A stretch of 64,000 bases of DNA, from the NCBI GenBank assembly GCA_032718475.1, contig JAUCBJ010003388.1:1-64000 (forward strand), written 5' to 3'. Shown here one piece after another: positions 30,230 to 41,221 of this stretch; the first letter of the stretch is position 1; the number at the start of each line of letters is the position of its first letter. The position numbers and the translations under genes are program-made. The DNA is from Nemertoderma westbladi (taxonomy: Eukaryota; Xenacoelomorpha; Nemertodermatida; Nemertodermatidae). The notes beneath the pieces were generated by a model that saw only the letters and a list, made by a program, of their open reading frames with translations, made no database searches and was not told where the DNA came from.

Positions 30230-30379
30230 ATGGACGAGACACCAGACAATTTCACACTTCTTGAGTGCGACGGCACAAGAGGGGGGGGGAGATTCGTCAG
30301 AAGGGATGAGACAGTCGAAGTGAGGTTGAGGGACGGAGTAATAGTGCGGAGTGCGGAGAGAGTGCGGACGCAATTCTAG
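30230..30379 (+). CDS. Small BEL 3' ORF, uncharacterised
   Basis: 49 codons from ATG (MDETPDNFTLLECDGTRGGG...) to a stop at 30,379, with composition like the other BEL frames and a short G run inside. The frame is open further upstream without an ATG. It may be the last exon or segment of a spliced product, or chance. Confidence 0.3.
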   Translation: MDETPDNFTLLECDGTRGGGRFVRRDETVEVRLRDGVIVRSAERVRTQF

Positions 30380-30665
30380 TGTGGGGGGGGGGGGAGAATA
30401 AGAGGCTGAGTGAGGGACGAGGAGGTCCGAGTGTATGAGAGAGTTAGGGTGAGAGTGAAGAAGAGATAGGGCGGAAGTGTTGGGGAAACAAAAGTTGCGT
30501 GAGAGGTGAGCGCGATCGGCCCGACATGAGACGCCAGGCACACAGGGTAGCGTTATCATACCCATAGGGGGCGGCCTGGAAAGCCGGCTCCGAGAGAAAA
30601 GAATTCCACCCCACACCCGATACTAGATCGGGATCCAGCGGGATTGTAGCGCACTTTTTTGGTTG

Positions 30666-30703
30666 ATGCTATCTTCTTACCGGGAAGATAGCATGGGGGG
30701 GAG
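30666..30703 (+). promoter_or_regulatory. Hairpin and polypurine tract before the 3' LTR
   Basis: ATGCTATCTTC (30,666-30,676) and GAAGATAGCAT (30,684-30,694) form a perfect 11-bp stem with a 7-nt loop. It is followed at once by GGGGGGGAG (30,695-30,703), the polypurine tract that would prime plus-strand DNA, and then the LTR. The hairpin could act in RNA processing or priming. Confidence 0.6.
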
Positions 30704-31240
30704 TGTTAGCTTATTCAATCCCGCTAACACCCCATAAAGTTATAAGCCGATAAGCAATATTGGGAGCCACGAGATTGGGTAATTAACCAACTCGTGCCAT
30801 CCCAATAAGAATGGGAAGGAAGCACACAATGAGGGTCAGGGGCCAAACCCCTAACCCAGAGAGAATAGGTGGAGTGAACGGGAACACTCCAAAGGGCGCC
30901 AACAAGGGTATCAACCAATCAGAGGGGGGAAAGGCATCGATTAGGTAGAGTAACAAGGCCAACCGTGCAATATAGCCACTTGGCAGTAATCATACCAATT
31001 CAGTTATCTCAGTGCAATACCGGTGCTAGATTAGGTTATTACATAGTTTTAGATAGGGAAGGACCGGGACTTTAGTTACCGTATCCCGCCTTCCATATAC
31101 GACAATACTATATCTATATCTATATCCACATATCATATTATATACGACAAACAACATCAGAACTCATTCACTCTTTATACACGGCGGGGACGCGTGAACT
31201 AAAACCGGATAAACCGGGATCCCTCTTGGATCCCGTCACA
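30704..31240 (+). repeat. 3' LTR of the BEL element
   Basis: 537 bp matching the 5' LTR apart from a few small differences (for example a 2-bp deletion near 30,820, a 3-bp insertion near 31,040, and changes around the (ATATCT)n run). Followed by the GTTAG duplication. Confidence 0.9.
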
Positions 31241-31837
31241 GTTAGCGATGGCCTGCGGCTTTAGGAGCGGCCGCGGTATTCACCTCCCTCATAGCGGCCG
31301 CGGCGGTGTTGCGTCAAATGGAGAAATATTTATCCCACCCAGTTTAATAGTCTGTAATGTAACGCAATGAAATGGAGCCCAATTGACCACTGCAGGAGGG
31401 GGGCGCCCACTGGCTCCTGCCTTGGTTTCTGTGCTTTGATTAGACGACGTCGCTGTGCCTTGTCTGTCAAGCAGGGTTCAATATATACCAATGAAAGATA
31501 GCATAATAATAAGATAGGCTGACTCTGATGTAATATGATGAATTATGTAATTTTTTCTGGGTACACTGACCAACGTGATTGGATATTGCGTACCTTGTCT
31601 TGCCGAGTCACAACTAAATATCCTGTGGGTGGCTATGTATTTTAATTCAATATTATTATTAATACCACGAAAATTACTTTGAAATGTAATTAATTAGAAC
31701 ATTAATTTTTTTTTTAAAGTTTTTTTTTTGACTTTCAACAAATCAAAAAAGTGTATTTAATCCGTGTAACCGGTACCATAATTAGTACAATTTCAAAATG
31801 AGGCAGTTTATAAAATAATGTACCATGGTGTGGGGTG

Positions 31838-32306
31838 GGGGATTGTTTCACGAAGCGACATTTAACTAAATGGAAATCGCCGATTTGTAAATAAGGTATT
31901 TAAAAAACGGAAGCACATTTAAATTTTACGTCCCTTAATTTAAATGACATGAATTTAAATTTGCCTACTGTCATTTTGCAATACTTTTTTATGTTATCAA
32001 TACATGTTATGATTCCATGGTAGTATAGTACTAGTTTTTAAGAATAAGTTAACTGTTCTTAATAGAAATATTATTAAATTTACTGAAAAGCCATGACAGC
32101 ATGACGACCAGACCAGTTGCTATGCCGTATAATGAGTTTAAATGACACATCATTACGTAAATGATTTAAAGCTAAATGACAGGGGGATAAATGACACGCG
32201 AATAGCAGTTTCTTGAAACATAAAAACTTTCTGTTATAATTAAAGTATTATTATTAATCTTTCCAATTAAGCCAAATTAAATGACCGTATGTAAAACAGT
32301 CCCCTC
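31838..32306. mobile_element. Possible small TIR element
   Basis: GGGGATTGTTTCACG on the left and an inverted GGGGACTGTTTTACATACGG on the right enclose ~470 bp. Subterminal (A/T)CATTTAA motifs and repeated AATGACA words lie inside. No target duplication was identified, so the boundaries are tentative. Confidence 0.35.
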
Positions 32307-32439
32307 AGTTTAATTATAATATTAATTTAATTTATTAATTCAATTTCATTTGTAATTTCAGTAACTTACTTTATATTATAACTATGATTTTATCATATTA
32401 ATTCTTAATAGCGGATTTTCTAAATTACTCATATTTACT

Positions 32440-32464
32440 GGGGGGGGGGGGGGGGGGGGGGGGG
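32440..32464. repeat. G25 homopolymer
   Basis: Exactly 25 G in the assembled sequence, the same length as the tracts at 16,471 and 55,353. A neighbouring frame that translates it is an artefact. Confidence 0.9.
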
Positions 32465-32547
32465 TGGCTTTACTGGGGGAATGAACATGTACTGGTGCGC
32501 ATTACTCAGAATGAGTAGTATACCGACTACTGTACTACAGGCTACAG

Positions 32548-32675
32548 GTTGGGTGCAACCTTCGCCCGAGTACAACCTTCGCCCGCGTCCAATCTTCGCC
32601 CGCGTCCACACTTCACCAAGGGGAAAACCTTCGCCCGCAAGGCAATCTTCCACCGCGAACAACCTTCGCCCAATA
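32548..32675. repeat. Short CCTTCGCCCG repeat cluster
   Basis: About seven imperfect words of the type CAACCTTCGCCCGCGT, 13-25 bp apart. The surrounding frames have no recognised domain. Confidence 0.6.
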
Positions 32676-32710
32676 AGATTTGTGTTAGTAACCATTTTAG
32701 TTACCAATTA

Positions 32711-32827
32711 AGGGAAAGGAGCAGGTTACAGAGACGGCTTCTTCTAACCAAAACAATAAACGATGTTGTTACCAATTTAAGGTAAGGAGCAGGTTACAGA
32801 AACGGCTTTTTCTAACCAAAACAATAA
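32711..32827 (+). repeat. Short ~52-bp interspersed motif, copies 2 and 3 in tandem
   Basis: Two copies (32,711-32,764 and 32,781-32,827) of the AAAGGAGCAGGTTACAG ... CTAACCAAAACAATAA motif, 70 bp apart. Each is preceded by ACCAATT(T)AAGG, so a longer ~70-bp unit was duplicated. Confidence 0.8.
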
Positions 32828-33260
32828 TTGTTTAGTTGGCGATGGTTGCTCGCGGGAGAAGATTGTCTGCGGGCGAAGTTTGCTGCGTACCCTACTAAAC
32901 ATTACACATCACGTGTGGCGGGCATTTTGTTAAAATTCCAAACAATCACACCTGGACTACGCTGGGGGGGGGGGTGGCTCTTCCTCCACACCCACAACTA
33001 CTATAAATATGAATTACAATTTGGGGTCTGGGACCCTACCGTAGGAAATTCCTGGCTACGCGGCTGAGTATGACAGTCTACAGCCAGAAAAACAATCTCA
33101 GTATCCAATTTTATTGCAGTATTGCTTCTATATTTTGAAAGTCTATTTTTCTAATGTTTTGTTTCTGTGTACATATATGATTGACTCCTGTCGTGTGAAT
33201 TTTTTATTATTGTATTTGAAGTTTGGAGTGAACATATTTGAAAATATATCTGTATATTAT

Positions 33261-34931
33261 ATGGCTGAAAAACGATATACATCAGAAAAAGCTCTAGAAA
33301 TTTTCCGTAGAATACTAGACGATGAGTCTGATTGCGATAGCGGAAGTGAAGGTGATTTCCATGAAATTACTCAGGAGGAAACTATAGACATGGATTCAGA
33401 CTCGACCAGTATGAGTGGGAGTGACGATGAAGTGCCTGCCAACAGCAGCACAGCTGGCGCCGGAGCAGCTGATGACCAAGACCAAGCAATCATTCAATCA
33501 AAAGATGGTACCACATGGAAATTAGGTGTTGCATCCGAGATTGTTCGTGGGCGCATTCAACAACAGAATGTTTTCAATCCTCGACCTGGACCAACAGAAT
33601 ATGCAACACACCGTGTAATAGCTGATAGCCCATTATCTGCATTTCGGCTGTTGTTTGATGAACCAATGCTACGCTGTGTGCAGAAATGCACCATTGCTGA
33701 AGGTCAACGGGTAATTGGGGATGATTGGACTGTCAGTTTAGAAGAACTTGAGAAATTCTTAGGTTTAGTGATCGCTCGTGGGATTGTTGGTGCCAGAGGT
33801 CATCCAATCAAGAGCTTGTGGGATTCTAAATGGGGCTGGTCTTTGTTCCACAAGACAATGCCAAGGAAAAGATTTCTTGAGATAATTCGTTACCTGCGGT
33901 TTGATTTAAAATCAGAAAGAAGTACCCGCATTACGGAGTATAAGTTCTGTATGGCTGCCGATATTTGGAATCCATTTATAGAGAACTCACAAAAGTCATA
34001 TGTCCCTGCACCATCCTGATGAGCAACTATATCCAACGAAATGTAGATGTCCCTTTCTGCAATTCATATTGAATAAGCCTGATAAATTTGGCATAAAGTT
34101 CTGGATTATGGTAGATGTGGCTACAAAGTATGTAATAAATGGCTTTCCATATCTCGGAAAAGAGGTAAGAAAAGGCAATCAATCTGTTCCTACGAGTGTT
34201 GTGATGAAGTTGGTTAAAGAAACAAGGTTACAATATCTGTTGTGACAACTATTTCTCATCGATTGAAGTTGCAAAGCTTTTGTTAGAACAGAGCACTAGC
34301 TTGGTGGGTACTCTTCGTCGTGATCGGAAAGAAGTTCCTGCTCCATTGAAACAAAAAATGGAACTCTATGATTCAAAGATTGCTACCATCACGTTTGGAG
34401 GGAACACAATAAGTCTTATCAGCTATCAGTGCAAGAAAGCGAAACAAGTTCTGTTGCTGAGCACTCTTCATCCTACCATATATGTTCCTCCAGAGAACAA
34501 TGGGAAGAAGAAGCCAGAGACAATGTTATTCTACAATAAGAACAAAGTTGGAGTAGACACTGGTGGCTCGTCAAAACTCAACAAGAGCTGGTACTCGTCG
34601 ATGGCCAGTACATATTCTATACAATGTCCTTGATCTTTCACTTATAAATTCTTGGAACATTTATAAGCAAATCACTGGTGTCAACATTTCACGTAGAATT
34701 TTCATTCAAAGAGTTGTTGAAGAGCTGACTGGTATGTCTCATGTACAGACACTACAGTCTTCAGCATTTGCAACATCCAGCAATCCAACATTTCAATCGC
34801 AAGCAAAGACACCTCGTTTGATTTGTCAAACACCGAAATGTAAAAATCGAACAACAGAAGAATGTTTCCACTGTAAGAAAACAGTCTGTGGAAAATGTTC
34901 TATGAAGATATGCATTGCTTGCAATAATTAA
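33261..34931 (+). pseudogene. piggyBac-like (PGBD) transposase, frame-broken
   Basis: Starts at the ATG at 33,261 with an acidic N terminus, then the DDE_Tnp_1_7 region (LSAFRLLFDEPML, LGLVIARGIVG, PRKRFLEIIRYLRFD). The catalytic core is split over three further frames: PDEQLYPTKCRCPF (34,000-34,245, first Asp), IMVDVATKYVINGFPYLGKE (second Asp), and a CDNYFSS codon stretch near 34,240 (third Asp). The C terminus (34,563-34,931) has a Cys-rich zinc domain (CKNRTTEECFHCKKTVCGKC). At least three frameshifts break the gene, so it is inactive as assembled. In the family the product cuts and pastes at TTAA. Confidence 0.85.
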
Positions 34932-35460
34932 AATTGTGGACTGAATCCAGAAATATATATAGCACAGCACACCTTTTTTCAACTAATTAATCCATTTATC
35001 CTTTAATTAATTAACTAATAATTTACAAATAATTATACATCACCATTATAGAATTATACAACATCAAAATTTTTACTCATGCTTTATTATTATATTCAGA
35101 AAAAGTATCAATTTTAGTACAGCAAACTGGCGGTAATTAGTTGCCAATTAATTAATTATTAATTAATTATAATTAATAAATTAATAATTGCTATATGTTT
35201 TCTATATATTTTGAACTCTTTTTACTCAATCTGTGTTAATAATGTAAACTTTGCTTTACATTATCTTCACAAAACTATAAATTTTTGTAGCAAGCTGTGA
35301 GTAATTAGTAACTAATAATCACTATTAGTTAATTGCAATTAATTGATTAATTAATTAATTGTTGTTTCTACCTTTGAGTTTCTATTAATTGAGCTACTTT
35401 GGTACATTGAAAACAAATATCTATTGGAAATATTGAATTTCTCTCCCATTATAAAGACAT
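34932..35460 (+). other. AT-rich 3' flank of the transposase
   Basis: Contains (TTAATTAA)-type palindromic words and no frame. It belongs to the interior of the piggyBac-like element between its gene and right end. Confidence 0.5.
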
Positions 35461-35522
35461 GGTGTCAATTGACGTCTCTGGTCCTTCTAGGTAGAACGAA
35501 ATTCCGGTCCTTCTAGTGTTAA
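35461..35522 (+). mobile_element. Right end of the piggyBac-like element with TTAA
   Basis: In reverse it reads TTAA, CACTAGAAGGACC, then CTAGAAGGACCAGAGACGTC and AATTGACACC. TTAA (35,519-35,522) is the expected target. No matching left end was found before 33,261, so that side seems lost or rearranged. A comparable terminus exists at 10,446. Confidence 0.7.
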
Positions 35523-35805
35523 CTTATCATTCAAACTGGTTACCGGTAACATAAACAACACGTTCGTGGGGCCTTCGCGCAGCACGAGGCCCAGTTATGA
35601 GATACAAATGAAAATTGAGCGACTGTATCACAAAATCAGTATTTGAGAAATTTACCCACACCACCAATCAAATAAAGAAAGGGGGACAGTACGTGTTCAC
35701 CCCTTTTAATCCCCCCCCCCCCCCCACCCTTCCCACCCACCAATACATAACCGCGACATCTACCACCCACGGAAGGGTAGCACGAACTTATTTCCAATCG
35801 CACGT

Positions 35806-36340
35806 TCAATATGCAAAGCCAGGTGGTTTATAGGAATATAATAAACGCAGTACTCGTCTTCATTATAAGCCTCGTTGCGTTCGTCCTGTTTTGTATTTAA
35901 ATATATTTCTTAAACGCAGGCTGACGATCTTTATAATAATAATAACTACTGTAGGGATGCGTTCAATATGTGAAGCCAGGAGGTTTATATAATAATAATA
36001 GTCAACGCAGTACTCGTCTTCATTATAAGTCTCGTTGTGCTCGTCCTGTTTTGTATTTAAATATATTTCTTAAACGCAGGCTGACGATCTTTATAATAAT
36101 AATAATAACTAGGGATGCGTTCAATATGTGAAGCCAGGTGGTTTATATAATAATAATAGTCAACGCAGTACTCGTCTTCATTATAAGCCTCGTTGTGCTC
36201 GTCCTGTTTTGTATTTAAATATCTTTCCTAAACGAAGACTGACGATCTTTATAATGCGTTCAATAGGCGAAGCCAGGTATGGTTTTGGTTTATAGGAATA
36301 TAGTCTACGCAGCACTCGTCCTCATGAGACCGAGTTATAG
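35806..36340. repeat. ~165-bp tandem repeat
   Basis: Three full units and one partial start with CGTTCAATATG(T/C)(G/A)AAGCCAGG. They run through CGCAGTACTCGTCTTCATTA and GTCCTGTTTTGTATTTAAAT to ACGATCTTTATAATAATAAT. The last unit is more diverged. No coding function. Confidence 0.85.
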
Positions 36341-36540
36341 TGTGGCAATGTAGATGCAGTAGTTGCACCCATCACCCGACCAGCCGGAAACTCGGAGCAA
36401 TAGGCCTACTGCTTGTACAATGCGTGTCAATTTCAACACCGCCGGGCAGGTAAGGCTCACTCACTTCGTGGCTCGCCCTACAGGTTGATTAATGGTACCA
36501 CTACGCTAAGGCTCACTCACTTCATGGCTCGCCCCACATC

Positions 36541-39500
36541 TCCATTATTTTACAGGCTGACAGGCTATACAAGTTAAAGAAATTGGTCTATAATTGTACG
36601 GATTAGAAGCATCGTCCTTCTTATAAACTGGAACAATAAAAGCAGTTAACCAAATGTTGGGCAGGGCATGAGAAATAAAAGATACTTGAAATATAGCCAC
36701 TAAAGGAGCTGCCAGAGACTGGGATAATTTCGAAAAAAGTATACTAGGAAATCCATCTGGCGTTCTACTGGATTTGCCTTCAATTTTACGTAACATTCGA
36801 CAAACTGTAACTGGAGTAAAATCCACATGGAAATATGAGTTGGAACACACCGCTCAAAAATAGGCACTGCACCATTGTCCGAAGTAAAATTCTCAGAGAA
36901 AACTTTTGATAGAATCCGAGCCTTCTCACTATCATCCACCACTGTTGCACCTTTATATTTAAAAGGGGAAATACCACTTTTAAGGTTTCTCTTCGAATTA
37001 ATATATGAAAATATGTCGCTGATATTTCCGGAACTCCGAATTCGGTTTTCCCTTATACAGGCACACCTAAAGCTCGCATTGGATACCGCTTTAGCACATT
37101 TTTTATATTCTTAATTACCATTTAATGTATGGTGTCGACGCCACAGCAGTGTTTTCTTACATTGGAGTCGTCTAACAAATTCAGGGAAAACCCTTTTCTT
37201 GTTCCTTACCGTAGAAAGTTTAAAGGGAACAAATCGTTCAATACCTGTACATAATATAGCACTAAATAAATCCCAAAAATCATTGATTGAAATACAGTCT
37301 TCAAAAAGTGCATGCCAGTCTATGTTGGACAAGTAATCTGAAAATTGACTGAAATTAGCAATTTTAAAATCATAAAAGCCATTGTTATTATCGGTAAATA
37401 AATTACCGAAAACAAAAATTCAACAGAGTACGCGATACACACTCTTACAGTACCAGAGCTAGTGCTTCAAACTTCTACCTCCCGAATTGTAAATCCTTTG
37501 AATCTGATACTTTCTTTTTTAACGGCATAAAAAATTGGAACGCTCTGCCTAATGAAATTAAAAACCTAGATAATCAACATTCTTTTAAATCTGCAGTTAA
37601 ATCTCATCTCCGTGTGCAATGTAAAATAGGTACAATAGTCCTACAGTAAGTTATTAGTTTATTAATTATTTACTATTTATACTGTAAATACGTTTTATAT
37701 TAAATAGTTCTGTACATTACATCTTTATCGTTGAGTCGGGCATTGTCACGCTCTCGGTAAAGTTGTACATGTACATAGTGTAATTACGTTTTATATTGGT
37801 TTTAGGTTAGCGTAGTGTAATATTGTATTTGTAACCAAGTAACATAAAGGACCCCCTTGGAAATAAGCTGCAAAGCTTTAGGGGTAATCCTATATGTTAT
37901 GTTGGACAATACCTTTATACCGGTACATTGTTTGGTGTATTTGTTATTGTTTTTTACATAATGTATAAATAAATCTATCTATCTACGGTCAGCAGCTAAA
38001 ATATTAAAAATAACCAATTCATGGTCACTCGTGCTAAAATTTGCGGTAACATTAACATTTGAAACAAACATATCCTCACTAGTAAACAAACACAAGGTGT
38101 AAAACACTTTCACCACGTGTAGGAAGTACCTGCAATTGAGTCAAACTATTATCGAGAAAACATTGAGAGAGGGTTTCATAGTTCCCATTGTCTGGATGAG
38201 ATAGTTTAACCCAATCAAAGTCGGGAAGATTAAAGTCACCAATAGCAGATGGGGAATTAACCTCGCAGAGAACAGACAAACATTCCGACAGTAACTTGTC
38301 TGATTGGAGTGTTGCAATATTACCTTATCTGTAAACACAAATAATGTGACAGGGGGAGCTACCTACCAAGTCAACGGCCACAACTTCAGTCTGATGATAC
38401 TGAACTGGCACTTTGACTTGGACACATTTAATGTCCGAACGAATGAGGAAAGCAACTCCACCACCCCGAGAAACCGCGGTCGTTCTGGAATACTCTATAT
38501 GAGCCATTGCAGCTAACCATCTTGTCAGGGATTGTGTCAGTGATCCAAGATTCGGTAATTCCAAGAATGCCGTAACTGTTCGTTTGTAAGAAAAGATCCA
38601 GATCGGTAAGTTTATTACTAACAGATTGTGCGGCATTAATGAAGCAACATTCTATGAAGGGATCATTTTGTTGTTCTTCTCCGTTTACGCGTTTTCCGAA
38701 TGAGGTTTTGTGGAGGTATTACCAACCAAACCAGCAAAATCCTTCATTGTGTCCAACGGCGACTCATTACTTGTGGGCCTGTCAGGTCTGTATTCAGATC
38801 CAGGCCTACCAGATTCACGCCGCGACTGTCATTCAAGGAATGCCTGACTGACTCGACTGTAGCCTAGTCAAGTCTCGCGAAATGTAGACGTTAGCGTACT
38901 GGGAGGATTCCCTTAGTTTATTCTTCTTTTTAATAATCTTGGCTTTAGAGTCAGTTGATGAAAGTTTAACAATATACATTGATAACCTCGTACCACACTG
39001 GGGCCTTCTGAACAGAACTTCAACAGCTGGCTGCTCCGTGTTAAGTTCCAAACCTTCAATTAGGAATTTGTTTACAGTTTCAAGGTCATCCATTCTAGAA
39101 TCTGGTATACTTTAGCGAGACCATTACATTTCGCTCCTTTTCCCATTGTTCCTTTACCTCTTTATCATTATCAACATCATCAACATTTATCATTATCAAC
39201 AGTTAGGTTATCTGCCTGTAGACCACTGAGAGTTTTTAAAGAACCGGGTAGAGTCGGAGTTGGATCGTTTCTTCTTCCCCATTAGCTGTGACCACTCGCA
39301 AGGATTTGCAAAGTCCTTGATGACTTTCGCCTGTCGCAAACCAACTATTTCATTGCTAATCGCCGTTAGAATAGACCAGATTTGAGAGTAGTCTCAACCT
39401 TTGAGATTAAAGTTTCGATTTCTATCTCCGCTCCATCACTTAGGCCTATTATCAACTGTCCCTTCTGCTCACATGGTGTACAGATTACCTTACAATTTTT

Positions 39501-39720
39501 ACATTTAGCTAGGACTTGTAGTTCTGAAACAGATAGTTTAAGGCATGAAGCATGGATCCATGCATTGCAGATCTCACAACCTGAACCTAAGCAGTTATTG
39601 CCACTAACATTTTTGTTACAATGAGGGCAAGCATTTTTTTCGTTTTATTACATTCTACAGGAACTCTTCTCCAAGAACAGAGCTGAGCAAGTCTCACAGC
39701 AGTGTAATTTGGACATGTCT
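36541..39720 (-). pseudogene. Degenerate LINE with PHD-like ORF1, endonuclease and RT pieces
   Basis: Reading right to left on the minus strand: a PHD/zinc-finger-like stretch (~39,640-39,480, CPHCNKNV...CEICNAWIHASCLKL) and an RRM-like ORF1 segment (39,093-38,833, ending YANVYISRDLTRLQ). Endonuclease fragments follow (38,636-38,079, including GDFNLPDFDW), then a linker (37,332-37,111, FVRRLQCKKTLLWRRHH) and an RT start (36,850-36,545, TPDGFPSILFSKL...YNYRPISLT). It breaks off inside RT at 36,541. Domain order fits CR1/Daphne-type elements. Many frame changes and a nested insertion at 37,425 make it inactive. Confidence 0.75.
37425..37984 (+). mobile_element. 3' end of a second LINE, nested
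   Basis: On the plus strand ~37,430-37,649 encodes a typical RT C terminus (YSTRASASNFYLPNCKS, then FFFNGIKNWNALPNEIKNL, then SFKSAVKSHL) with a stop. A ~330-bp 3' UTR follows, containing GGACCCCCTTGGAAATAAGC and ending in ATAAATAAATCTATCTATCT. The tail is the ATCT microsatellite usual for CR1-like elements. It is heavily 5'-truncated and interrupts the opposite-strand LINE. Confidence 0.8.
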
Positions 39721-39921
39721 TTTGGTGTTATGCTCTTCCGGATTTTCTTTTATCGGCCATGATCTGATGATGAATATATATAATATAATTTAGATCAGTA
39801 CCGATACCGGTATCACAGCAGTAGTTAATAAATAATGCAGTAGTTCGGTCATGTATCAGTCTCAGCCTCCGGCTCCAGTAAAAGACCGTTAATACCGTAA
39901 TGTACAGTAAGGTACAGTCCG

Positions 39922-39972
39922 TATTATTGTTTTGGTTCCTTCTGGCTACCACTGTAACCTGCTCCTTTCTGC
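39922..39972 (-). repeat. Short interspersed motif, copy 4
   Basis: Reverse orientation: AAAGGAGCAGGTTACAG, a diverged centre, then AACCAAAACAATAA. Confidence 0.65.
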
Positions 39973-40066
39973 CTTTACTTTTCATTTTTTTGGGAATAAT
40001 CAATTTGGTGCACACCACTCTGCCACTTGTTATTTTTTTTAAAAATTTCCCATTTATAGGGCTGTA

Positions 40067-40119
40067 GGGAAAGGAACAGGTTACAGACGCGGGCTTTTCT
40101 AACCAAAACAATAAACGAT
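40067..40119 (+). repeat. Short interspersed motif, copy 5
   Basis: GGGAAAGGAACAGGTTACAG, CGCGGGCTTTTCT, then AACCAAAACAATAAACGATC. Inverted relative to copy 4 only ~100 bp away. Confidence 0.75.
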
Positions 40120-41221
40120 CACTTTACCAATTGAGGAAATCCATATAGTCAGACAGTCAGTAGTCACATGGTCAGACAGGACAGTCAGTACAGCAGTAGT
40201 CTCTCTATCAGTCTATAACCAAAAAAATCAGGCAGTCAAGTCAGCAAGTGGTGTGCATGTGCACCAATTTGAATTGAGCTAATTTTTTTGTGATTTGGCT
40301 GTTTGGCACCTGTTTGTTGGGCACCTGTTTGGTGTACCGGTAATTTGGTATCATTCGGTGTGATTTGGTTTTGGGATTATTTTTTGTGATTTGTTGTGAT
40401 TATGGTCTTGGCTGCTTGGTGTGATTTGTTGTGATTTGGGTGTTTAGACGGACCCCTAACTCTGTAACTGCCTAAGTCTGTAAGTGCCTAAGTTCTGCTG
40501 TGCTATTCTGCTATTACAGGTATTAGGCTACAGGGCTAAATAACTACCGGTACCTATCTGCCTATTTAGTTTGTGTTACAGTGTTATGCAGTTGGGTACC
40601 AGTACCGGTACCCGATTTGTTTCTTTGCATAGGCCCTATTCTGCTATTATCAGATTATTAATCAATTTATTTTTGGGCCTAGGCCTGAATTAGGCCTAAA
40701 GAATATAAATTCGCCAGGCCGGCTGGCAGCTGTAGTATAGGCCCTATGCTAATGCTGACTGCTGGACTGAACCGGCTGAACTGAAGTGGACGTAAACTTA
40801 ACAATCAACTTAACTTTTTCCCTGTCTGCCTGTTGCTGATTAGTGTGTTACATCCAGACATCGCATGGCTGCATGGTAATTATTACTCTACCTACCTCAA
40901 AGTACTGAAGTACCGGTACCAAGGCAAGGCGGCAAGGTGGATCGCTTCAAGAGTAAGAGTGGCGGTGGCCATTCGGCACAGGCAGCGTTACGGAATGGAT
41001 TTCAATTGCGGTTTCTACTTCCCAAAGATATTGGAGAGGTGAAGGAGTTATGCAAGCAATGGTTTCCTGTCGAGTGAGTTATCTGTATCTCTACCGTCAA
41101 CCGTACCGTATGTACCGTACGTCAACCGTACCGTCTACCTTAGTCAATTAGTTCAGTAGTTGTTTGTATAACCTGATGGATAACTGCATGAACTGTATAA
41201 TACTGTAATACCTCTAGGCCT

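Larger units (their letters stand above)
14257..31240 (+). mobile_element. Giant BEL/Pao LTR retrotransposon
   Basis: A complete LTR element of about 17.0 kb (about 13.95 kb without the nested LINE and its duplicated flank). LTRs of 536 and 537 bp begin TGTTAGC and end GTCACA. The 5-bp GTTAG duplication (14,252-14,256 and 31,241-31,245) fits BEL/Pao integration. Internal order is coiled-coil ORF, Asn-rich ORF, Gag/protease/RT/RNaseH/integrase ORF, minisatellite, nested LINE, exonuclease-like/zinc-knuckle ORF, small ORF, hairpin, purine tract, LTR. The LTRs differ at a handful of positions, so insertion is fairly recent. Frame breaks in the 5' half and at the integrase end suggest this copy is not autonomous as assembled. 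It is large for the superfamily. Confidence 0.9.
39721..41221. other. Intergenic stretch, no gene seen
   Basis: Contains two copies of the short interspersed motif, a GTGATTTG-rich segment (40,280-40,440), several CCGGTACCGG words and a TAGGCC cluster. The 69-codon frame at 40,833 and the minus-strand frame at 39,728 have no recognised domain. Confidence 0.4.

Noticed and set aside
33114-33260. N-terminal extension of the piggyBac-like protein upstream of 33,261
   Set aside because: The hydrophobic, AT-rich lead does not resemble the family, and the ATG at 33,261 begins the acidic N terminus typical of these transposases.
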